NCBI RefSeq assembly: GCF_001690195.1
Contig: NZ_LZGM01000120.1
Span: forward strand, 1 to 64,000
Reading direction: 5' to 3'
Length of the DNA: 64,000 bases
Source: Gilliamella sp. wkB108
GTDB taxonomy: Bacteria; Pseudomonadota; Gammaproteobacteria; Enterobacterales; Orbaceae
The stretch's first letter is position 1. Every line of letters starts with the position of its first letter. The notes under the pieces were generated by a model that was not told the origin of the DNA, did not search any database, and was given only the letters and a program-made list of their open reading frames with translations. This document shows positions 56,375 to 64,000 of the stretch, one piece after another. A program made the translations under genes and the position numbers.

Positions 56375-57082
56375 GTGGGGAAACTGCTAATTTTATTAAT
56401 ACTCCTATTCAGTTTTACTGCCCGAGCGGAAGAGATAATCACCTATTATAATAGTAAAAATGAGCAAATTATTCAGCCTGACGGATTAACGCTTATTAAA
56501 GAGAATCTGTACCGCGATAAGGAAAATAATCTTTATATTATGGCTGATTATATAAAACACTTTGCGTCTGATAATACGACTATTGTTCCTAAGAAATTAG
56601 GTATTTTTTTACAAAATGAAATATATGATATAAAAAATGGCAGTTTGATTCCGATATCAAAAGTGATTGACATTGGCAGTTATCAAATGCTTGATGCCTC
56701 GCTTTTTAAGGATAAATATCATGTCTATTTTTATACCGGAACAGAATATGCAAATTATCCTTTTGTAATTGCTGATGAGTTAATATCGCCTGATGATATA
56801 ACCCTGTTAGAGGGTAATTATCTAATAAGTAACAATCATGTCTATCATTATGGAAGGTATAGTTATATTGTTGAAGTGAAAAATGCTCAAGCTTCGACTT
56901 TTACCGTCTTTCGTTTAAGATTAAAAGATGAAGAAATGAATCGTTATATTATTATTGGAAAAGATACAAATAGATGTTACTTAGAAGGGGAAGCTTTAGA
57001 TAAAGACGGCATTGCGTCAATAAAGCAAATAGTTAATTTAAAACAAATAATTAATTCGAATGCTTTATTGGATTGTAATTAA
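56375..57082 (+). CDS. Exported protein, DKNYY-like
   Basis: This 235-residue protein starts at a GTG with AAAGGAAA just upstream. A signal peptide (LLILLILLFSFTARA) precedes a beta-rich body with repeated patterns like LFKDKYHVYFY and YLISNNHVYHYG, which resemble DKNYY-family repeats of unknown function. It has two cysteines near the C-terminus (NRCYLEGE, LLDCN). It is monocistronic by spacing and likely periplasmic. Confidence 0.7.
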   Translation: MGKLLILLILLFSFTARAEEIITYYNSKNEQIIQPDGLTLIKENLYRDKENNLYIMADYIKHFASDNTTIVPKKLGIFLQNEIYDIKNGSLIPISKVIDIGSYQMLDASLFKDKYHVYFYTGTEYANYPFVIADELISPDDITLLEGNYLISNNHVYHYGRYSYIVEVKNAQASTFTVFRLRLKDEEMNRYIIIGKDTNRCYLEGEALDKDGIASIKQIVNLKQIINSNALLDCN

Positions 57083-57226
57083 TAACAACATAAAACAGCT
57101 AAAAACGGCCAATGTTGTTATTAAAAAGAGGTAATTCCTGACAATAAACGACTTTATCATTTAAGCTGTACATTTATAAATTTATCATACTCATACAAAA
57201 TAATTATAATCGTTATCTAATTAATT

Positions 57227-58279
57227 TTAATCAGTATTTAAGAATTTAATCACATTATCAACAAAAATTTTTCGTCCGTGTTCATTTCTATCAAGGTGTA
57301 CAAAATGCGTTCCCTTTGGGATCTCAACTAGTTGTGCATTAGGTGCTTCATTAATGATAGCTAAGGCATCTTCTTTACGACTCCAGAAGTCATTTTGTGA
57401 GAAGATCACTAAAGTGGGCATAGTCAGATTTTTGGCTTGCCATTGACGTTTGCCAATCGCCAGTTCAAAGCTATCGGCCATAGCACCATTAGGTGAACGA
57501 AATTGTGGCGGAGTATGGTTATAAGATTGTGGATCTGATGCTAATGCTTCTTGTGCATAGGCTTGGCTTACTAAAGGATCACGCCACAAATTTTTATCTT
57601 CCAAAGGAATACTCTTATCCCATGCCGGGAAAAGACTTTCTTGGGTATTGAGTTGATAGCCACCTATGTGTGGATTGAGTTGACCTGAATGTGAAGGATC
57701 GTCTAAAAAAGATCCTTTACCTAACATTGGATGATTTTGCGTTGTGCCATACAAGGAGTTATATATCACAAGTTTATTTACCGTTTCAGGATATTGCGTT
57801 GAATAAGCGGCAGACCAATGACCGCCGGTTGCCCATCCTAACAAACTGACTTTAGGCGAAGCTGATAATTGTTTAATGTGATTAATGGCACAGGCAATAT
57901 CGGCTACGGCTGAATCTGTTCTGACTAAAGGCGCGGATTGTTCTGCTGGCTGTGACATAGCAATTGGTCTAGTCGATTTACCATATCCTCTTAGATCTAA
58001 TAAATAAGTATCTATTCCCTCTTTAGCAAGCTCTTCTGCTAGCGACCCACCTTCTACAGGTAAATCAAAAGAGCCTATTGCTGGCACTCTGGCACCATGA
58101 ATTAAAAGTACAGGGGCGGACTTATGCATATTTTTATTTGTTGAAAGCTTAACTTCTCTAATAAATAAGTGTTGATTGTCAAAGCATGATTCAATATAAA
58201 AATCCTGTTTTTGTATTGTATTGGCATTACTCATAGTAAAAAATCCTAACGTAAATATAAAAAGTAAAAGTCTCAACAT
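57227..58279 (-). CDS. Exported alpha/beta-hydrolase-fold protein lacking the nucleophile Ser
   Basis: This 350-residue protein has a signal peptide ending SNANT. The alpha/beta-hydrolase core is recognisable: LLIHGARVP (oxyanion loop), YLLDLRGYGKSTRP, the nucleophile elbow at LLGWATGGHWS, LVIFSQNDFW (acid Asp) and GTHFVHLDRN (His). The elbow reads G-W-A-T-G where G-x-S-x-G is expected, so Ala stands in the Ser position. Either catalysis is lost or another residue serves. It lies 87 bases behind an MFS gene on the same strand. Confidence 0.82.
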   Translation of the reverse strand: MLRLLLFIFTLGFFTMSNANTIQKQDFYIESCFDNQHLFIREVKLSTNKNMHKSAPVLLIHGARVPAIGSFDLPVEGGSLAEELAKEGIDTYLLDLRGYGKSTRPIAMSQPAEQSAPLVRTDSAVADIACAINHIKQLSASPKVSLLGWATGGHWSAAYSTQYPETVNKLVIYNSLYGTTQNHPMLGKGSFLDDPSHSGQLNPHIGGYQLNTQESLFPAWDKSIPLEDKNLWRDPLVSQAYAQEALASDPQSYNHTPPQFRSPNGAMADSFELAIGKRQWQAKNLTMPTLVIFSQNDFWSRKEDALAIINEAPNAQLVEIPKGTHFVHLDRNEHGRKIFVDNVIKFLNTD

Positions 58280-58366
58280 GTATTAATGCATCCTATATCA
58301 ATAATCATCTAAAGTGAGCCAACTTTCAGTACTTATTTGAAGTATGGTAAAAATTATTATTTTTCT

Positions 58367-59518
58367 TTAAAATTTTAGTCTTTTAAAGACGAACCCTAAT
58401 AGTACTAATAATAAACCAATATAAATGCTAAATAGTATCTTATAATGCGTTACGTTTAATATGAAACTGCCTAAATAAGTTCCTATACCGCCACCACCAA
58501 AAATCGCCACACCAATTAGACCGGAAGATAAGCCTTTATTGTCGCCCGCAAGTTCAAGGGCTTTACTGGCTAAAATCGATTGAACTAATATATAGCCAAT
58601 GCCAAGCATCATAGTTGCTAAATAAGCAAATGCAACACTATTACAGCAATATAATAATAACGAGATAAGTGTGCAACTCAAACCTAAAATGATGACATTT
58701 TTAGGGGCAATATTTTTTAAAAAAATCCTATTGATAAAACCGGTGAAAAAACATGCTAAACCGAATAACATTAGTCCAAGACCGACATATTTATAATCAA
58801 TATTCAGTGATTTGAAAAAATACGAACCGATGAAAGAATAACTGCCCAGTACTATAAATCCATTACCAAAAGCCAGAAAATAGACCACCAATAACCGCTT
58901 ATTTTTCAGTAATAGAATCGTTGTAGGAATAAAGTTTGATTTTGGCATATGTTTTGGGCTAGTAGGCAAGCTGAAAATCGTCATAAAAGATAATAGTGAT
59001 AAGATAGAAAATATTAAAAAAATATTTCGCCAAGTGCTAATTTCTATTAACCAACCACCGATTGCCGAACTTAATCCTTGCCCTAAAAAAATCAAACCCA
59101 GAAAAATACCAACTAATTTAGTTAAAATTTCATTTTTATATAATTCACCTAAAATACCAAGTGATACAGCGACAATGCCGGCAGCAAATAACCCTGTAAT
59201 AAATCGATAAATAGTTAGTAACATTAAATTTTGCGCAAAAGAGCAAAGTAGGGTGGCAAGAGATAATAACAACATTAAGGCAAGTAATATATTTTTTCTG
59301 CCATATTTGTCACTATAAAATCCATAAAAAGGCTGCAGTACACCATAAGGGATCAAATAAGCCGTAAGCACAATGCTAACTTGTGAGATAGTAAGCCCAA
59401 AATCTGTAGCAATATTAGGTAATAAAAGTGAAGCCACCCAATTATCAGCCGCTGAAATGAATCCCGCTAAACCAATTAGCATCACTAACCCATAATTTTT
59501 GATAAAGTTCATCTGCAA
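58367..59518 (-). CDS. MFS transporter (Bcr/CflA or arabinose-efflux type)
   Basis: A 383-residue protein with 12 predicted helices. Motif A reads GFYSDKYGRKNILLA, and SSAIGGWLIEISTWRNIF is motif C-like. Substrate unknown. It is upstream of the hydrolase gene and downstream of the AraC regulator gene, all on the minus strand. Gaps of 80-130 bases make a loose operon possible. Confidence 0.85.
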   Translation of the reverse strand: MQMNFIKNYGLVMLIGLAGFISAADNWVASLLLPNIATDFGLTISQVSIVLTAYLIPYGVLQPFYGFYSDKYGRKNILLALMLLLSLATLLCSFAQNLMLLTIYRFITGLFAAGIVAVSLGILGELYKNEILTKLVGIFLGLIFLGQGLSSAIGGWLIEISTWRNIFLIFSILSLLSFMTIFSLPTSPKHMPKSNFIPTTILLLKNKRLLVVYFLAFGNGFIVLGSYSFIGSYFFKSLNIDYKYVGLGLMLFGLACFFTGFINRIFLKNIAPKNVIILGLSCTLISLLLYCCNSVAFAYLATMMLGIGYILVQSILASKALELAGDNKGLSSGLIGVAIFGGGGIGTYLGSFILNVTHYKILFSIYIGLLLVLLGFVFKRLKF

Positions 59519-59643
59519 ACTTCCAGTCTGTTAGCTAAGTTATAAATGATACGCGCAAATTTTGTGGAAAACACTTATTTAATTAATATTAAACGGTTTA
59601 GTTATCAAAAGACTTATAGTTGTTTAATAATGCAGTGATTATG

Positions 59644-60567
59644 TTAACTGCGTTTTTTGAGCATGTCACGGTGTGGGGCATCACCAAACTGACGTTTATA
59701 TTCTCGACTGAATTGTGACGGACTCTCATAACCAACTTCAAATGCGACGGATTTAACATCTTTGCCTTCTACTAACATTAAGCGTTCAGCTTCATATAAG
59801 CGTAACTGTTTTTGAAATTGTAATGGGCTAAAGGTGGTAACTTGGCGGAAATGACGATGAAAGGTTGAACTAGACATGTTGACTAATTTGGCCAATTGTT
59901 CAATATCAAGTGGCTTTGCATAATTGTTTCTTAACCAATCAATGGCTGTTGATATTTGATTAATTTTATTGCCAGTGGAGTTGGCAAGCCTCAAGTTTTC
60001 ACTGACAGGGCTACAAAGCAAATAATAGTGGAGTTCTTTAATTATCATTGGTGCAAGGATTGGAATATGATTTGGTTCATCAAGTAAATCAACTAAACGT
60101 AAAAAACTTTCGAGTATGGGGAGTGATACTGGTGAAACGATTACTTGAGATGTCGGTTTTTGCTTTAACGATGACAGTTTGTTTGGCATTTCAGTTAGTA
60201 ATTGACTGATAATATGCTTATCTAATTTTAGCGAAATTGAAATAAAAGGTTCTTCCGGACTGGCATTGGTAATATGATAGTTTCCTGGCAAATCGACACT
60301 AACTACCATAAAGTGATTTTTGCCATAATTGAACTCTTCATTGCCAATCATGGATCGTTTATATCCTTGTACGACTAAGGCAATCATGGGTCTATAAAAG
60401 CAATTTTCCTGTGGGCTGTCGTTATCATGGCGCGATAGCATTAGTCCAGGAATGGCGGTAGATATACGCGTAGCTTGAGGTAAAAGCTGTATTATCTTTT
60501 GTTTGAGATAATAATTGGTTTGAGCTAGTCGATCATTTGACATCCAGTTCTTCCTATCGTTGAACAT
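59644..60567 (-). CDS. AraC-family regulator, YqhC-like
   Basis: This 307-residue protein has an N-terminal AraC_N cupin-like domain (FYRPMIALVVQGYKRSMIG, SVDLPGNYHITNASPEEPF) and two C-terminal helix-turn-helices: IEQLAKLVNMSSSTFHRHFR and KSVAFEVGYESPSQFSREYKRQFG. The domain pair and the divergent aldo/keto reductase gene recall E. coli yqhC, which senses aldehydes and activates yqhD-dkgA. The start may be ATG 60567 or the Met nine codons later. Confidence 0.85.
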   Translation of the reverse strand: MFNDRKNWMSNDRLAQTNYYLKQKIIQLLPQATRISTAIPGLMLSRHDNDSPQENCFYRPMIALVVQGYKRSMIGNEEFNYGKNHFMVVSVDLPGNYHITNASPEEPFISISLKLDKHIISQLLTEMPNKLSSLKQKPTSQVIVSPVSLPILESFLRLVDLLDEPNHIPILAPMIIKELHYYLLCSPVSENLRLANSTGNKINQISTAIDWLRNNYAKPLDIEQLAKLVNMSSSTFHRHFRQVTTFSPLQFQKQLRLYEAERLMLVEGKDVKSVAFEVGYESPSQFSREYKRQFGDAPHRDMLKKRS

Positions 60568-60809
60568 GATTTTTCATATTAAAATAACTTATTGATCAAT
60601 ATATCTCAATGACGAGTTTTTAAATATGAACAAAAATAGCAAATTATTATCTGATTCGCTCAATCATATTGAAATATACAGTTTTAATATAGGAGCATAA
60701 CAGATATTTGTTTTATAACATGCGTGATTTGTGCATAGATAAACGAGTAATAGGTATACTCGCTAAATTGAGTAAGTGATATATTAATAGGTAATAATTG
60801 AAATTATAA

Positions 60810-61670
<861 letters not shown>

Positions 61671-61748
61671 GCATCCTAATTGTAATAAATTTAATTGTTA
61701 TTGAGGTTAAATCAACCGTTATCAGTCATAACTGATATAGGGAATACT

Positions 61749-62255
61749 ATGTTAAAAAAAAGTGTCGCTAAATGGTTGTTTTGGGGGTGGAGTTGCAGTG
61801 CGACCCTAGTTCACGCCGAAGCGGCTAATACGCAATCAGTAAATGATAAACAGGTCATTACGCGTAATGAGCAAATTAAAGTCACTCAAGCTCCCGATAA
61901 AAATTTTGTTGGAGAAGCTAATTTTTCACGTTTCCCGGTTATGCCTTCTGGTGATGATGTAGCACCGGCAATAGTCAATTTTTCGGCTAATTCGCGAACT
62001 CATTGGCATATTCACCAGCATGGTCAATATTTGATTGTGACTGAAGGTGAGGGGCAGGTTCAAGAGTGGGGGCAACCGGTGGAACATATTAAAAAAGGCG
62101 ATGTTATTTGGTGTCCACCAAATGTGAAACATTGGCATGGAGCCAGTCCTAACAGTGCCATGACACATATTGCCATAAGTCCAGTTTCGAATTCAATGCC
62201 AAACGTTACTTGGTTAGAGCCAGTGAGTTTACCGATAGCAGAGGGTAGCAAATAA
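61749..62255 (+). CDS. Exported cupin-domain protein
   Basis: About 168 residues. A signal peptide (LKKSVAKWLFWGW to VHAEA) precedes a single cupin with metal-binding HWHIHQHGQYLIVTEGEG and later VIWCPPNVKHWHG. It resembles '(R)-mandelonitrile lyase/carboxymuconolactone' cupins often found beside aldo/keto reductases and flavodoxins. The upstream ATG-like starts lack a signal, while AGGGAA precedes ATG 61749. Activity unknown. Confidence 0.82.
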   Translation: MLKKSVAKWLFWGWSCSATLVHAEAANTQSVNDKQVITRNEQIKVTQAPDKNFVGEANFSRFPVMPSGDDVAPAIVNFSANSRTHWHIHQHGQYLIVTEGEGQVQEWGQPVEHIKKGDVIWCPPNVKHWHGASPNSAMTHIAISPVSNSMPNVTWLEPVSLPIAEGSK

Positions 62256-62358
62256 GTAATGACTTAGACATATTAAATCGTATTAATAAAACCACTAATG
62301 TGACTTGAATTCAGCTGATAGTCATTTACGGTAATTATGCCTAAGGAGTTAGGGAGAG

Positions 62359-62447
62359 TAATTAGGTATTTTTTACCCTAATTAGCCAGTCTTATTAAAA
62401 TCATATTGATATGGTTTATATAATTAATCTATCTATCAATATGATTT
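62359..62447. terminator. Two palindromes between convergent cupin and flavodoxin genes
   Basis: TAATTAGG (62359-62366) pairs with CCTAATTA (62377-62384). AAATCATATTGATA (62398-62411) pairs perfectly with TATCAATATGATTT (62434-62447). They lie just between convergent 3' ends and likely terminate both. Confidence 0.55.
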
Positions 62448-62459
62448 ATTATAATAAAA

Positions 62460-63140
62460 TTAAACTAACGAAAGTTGGTTTACCCAATCAACAATCTCAT
62501 TTTTGGCATTGTCAATTCTGTCTCGATAAATAGTTAAACCATTTTGACCCCGAAAATCTGCATTAGGTTGAAGCTTAGCTATAGTTGTGCGAGTATTGGC
62601 AAAACCACTACCGCCATGTGTTCCAAATGGAATGACTTTTTTACCAGCAAAATCATTTTGTGACAGAAAAGAGTAAACGGGGGTAGGCAAATCTGCCCAC
62701 CAAATAGGATAGCCGAATAAAATAGTATCGTATTGATCGAGGTTATTGATTTGCTTAAGCGCCGGTCGATAATTGTTATTTAATTCATTTTTGGCTTGCT
62801 CTATTAACTTAGCATGATCGGTTGTGTCATAAGGTGTAACAGTTTCAATACGGAAGATATCGGTATTTTTCAATGCTGCTTGGATTATCATTGCCATATA
62901 TTGAGTATTGCCAAGTAGTTGATTATCAATCGTGACAGTACTATTTTCGCGATGTTCGTTCAGGTTACTGTCTGATTCTGGTAATGAATAATAAATAACT
63001 AAAATATGTTTGTTATTGGTTGGTATTGATGATGATTGTGCATAGACTTTATGGTTTGATACGCAATAATATGCACAGATTCCGGTTAAACCAGCCACAA
63101 CTGTTTTTATAAAATGTCTTCTTGAAAAGGTGTTCATCAT
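62460..63140 (-). CDS. Tat-exported flavodoxin-like protein
   Basis: This 226-residue protein has a twin-arginine signal (SRRHFIKTVVAGLTG) ending VYAQ, implying export in folded, cofactor-loaded form. The flavodoxin domain follows: HILVIYYSLPESDSNL (phosphate loop is unusual), then LFGYPIWWADLPTPVYSF and PFGTHGGSGFANT, the FMN-ring loops of flavodoxin_4. It may carry electrons or reduce quinones in the periplasm. AGGAGT precedes the start. A divergent or upstream LysR gene lies 130 bases away on the same strand. Confidence 0.85.
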   Translation of the reverse strand: MMNTFSRRHFIKTVVAGLTGICAYYCVSNHKVYAQSSSIPTNNKHILVIYYSLPESDSNLNEHRENSTVTIDNQLLGNTQYMAMIIQAALKNTDIFRIETVTPYDTTDHAKLIEQAKNELNNNYRPALKQINNLDQYDTILFGYPIWWADLPTPVYSFLSQNDFAGKKVIPFGTHGGSGFANTRTTIAKLQPNADFRGQNGLTIYRDRIDNAKNEIVDWVNQLSLV

Positions 63141-63269
63141 TCACTCCTTTAAAACCTTGCTGATACAAATTAGGATAATGAGCGAGAGTAGCATGCTAAA
63201 AAGGTCAAACGAATACATGATTATTACAATTTTGTGCATAAAACATGCATTTTTTTAAATATGGATGCG

Positions 63270-64000
63270 TTAGTATTTTAGAGCATCGACCACAAGTTTG
63301 AATACATTTGAATGACCTTTACGACTAGGATAATAGATATAAAAAGAGTCATAACTAATAGCATATTGGGCTAATACTTCAACTAATTGACCTGTGGCTA
63401 ACTCCTTTTCTACATCAGGACGACCAAGCCAAGTAATGCCTAAACCGTCTAATACGGCTTGTTTACGCAAACTACTATTAATTTTAAATTGTGAGTGGGG
63501 TTGGTATTTGACTAGTTCACCATTTTCAACAAATTCCCATGTCAATTCAGTACCATGTTGAGCTGAAATTTTCATACCAATGCGGCGATGTTTATCTAAA
63601 TCTTTAATTTGTTTAGGCAGATCTTTGCCTATTAGATAATTTGGACTAGCGACTAAAGCCATTTTTAAAGGTTCAGAAATTTTTACCGCAATCATATCTT
63701 TGGCAAGATCGTTACCTAAACGACAACCCATATCGAAACCTTGTTTTACAATATCAGCCCAACTATTATCAGATTGAATTTCGATGTTAATTTGTGGATA
63801 TAAAGGTAAAAAATCGCGTAATTTAGGGTAAATTATGTGTTCAATGGCAAAATGTGGCGCGTTGATACGAATTGTACCAGACGGTGTACTAAGAAAATTA
63901 TTTAATGCGTTAACTTCTTCATTAATAGAGTGAAATAGTGGGGCAATTTGTTGATAAAGTTGTTCTCCGGCTTCAGTGAGTGAAACATTACGCGTAGATC
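63270..64000 (-). CDS. LysR-family transcriptional regulator (5' end cut by window)
   Basis: The frame is open from the stop at 63270 to the window edge, so the N-terminus lies beyond. The visible part begins inside the DNA-binding domain (STRNVSLTEAGEQLYQQ, the wing and linker) and covers the whole LysR substrate-binding domain: GTIRINAPHFA, DIVKQGFDMGCRLG, DGLGITWLGRPDVE and a final FKLVVDAL. It sits upstream of the Tat-flavodoxin gene and may regulate the redox cluster. Confidence 0.88.
   Translation of the reverse strand, partial: STRNVSLTEAGEQLYQQIAPLFHSINEEVNALNNFLSTPSGTIRINAPHFAIEHIIYPKLRDFLPLYPQINIEIQSDNSWADIVKQGFDMGCRLGNDLAKDMIAVKISEPLKMALVASPNYLIGKDLPKQIKDLDKHRRIGMKISAQHGTELTWEFVENGELVKYQPHSQFKINSSLRKQAVLDGLGITWLGRPDVEKELATGQLVEVLAQYAISYDSFYIYYPSRKGHSNVFKLVVDALKY

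Overview
The window looks like the chromosome of an AT-rich gammaproteobacterium. By eye it is about one third G+C. Housekeeping genes (ybiT, yggL, yccJ, rnz, argE, rhlE, yaaA, clcA, umuDC, yhiI-rbbA-yhhJ) read like enterobacterial orthologues. Together with type VI secretion (T6SS) VgrG cassettes, PTS sugar genes and very low GC, this suggests Orbaceae, most likely a Gilliamella-type insect-gut symbiont. The genus is an inference from gene style, not a database match.

Layout. 1-8 kb is a T6SS cassette: vgrG, a DUF4123 adaptor, a VasX-like membrane effector, the wreck of a further gene and a lipoprotein. 8-16.4 kb holds two secreted EEP-fold phosphoesterases, an orphan hexulose-phosphate synthase-like gene, an orphan MetQ-type lipoprotein, the RNA-repair/ribosome-rescue pair rtcB-prfH, and clcA. 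16.8-24 kb holds a Fur-box-controlled TonB-dependent receptor, rhlE, yggL and ybiT. 24.3-32 kb is a second T6SS cassette: a longer vgrG, a 929-aa effector ending in a YwqJ-like deaminase motif set, and two copies of a MORN-type putative immunity gene, the second broken by one amber codon.

32-47 kb is mostly core: two transporters, yaaA, yccJ-rnz, a 109-bp tandem repeat array, argE, an ORF-poor possibly structured 950-bp stretch, SOS-controlled umuDC, and yhiI-rbbA-yhhJ. 47-53.7 kb is a sugar locus with DeoR control: ROK kinase, DUF4432 epimerase-like protein, class II aldolase, fructose-type PTS IIA/IIB/IIC and a D-lyxose isomerase-type cupin. Palindromic hairpins punctuate its + strand operon. 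54-64 kb holds regulators, two MFS transporters, an alpha/beta-hydrolase without its serine nucleophile, and a redox group (AraC regulator, aldo/keto reductase, exported cupin, Tat-exported flavodoxin, LysR cut by the window end).

The clearest themes are interbacterial conflict (two vgrG islands carrying different effectors, with decaying neighbours) and damage repair (RtcB-PrfH, UmuDC). The strongest candidates for a second look are the deaminase effector with its duplicated immunity gene, the rtcB-prfH operon with its SD-sequestering upstream hairpin, and the unexplained 38.2-39.1 kb stretch.
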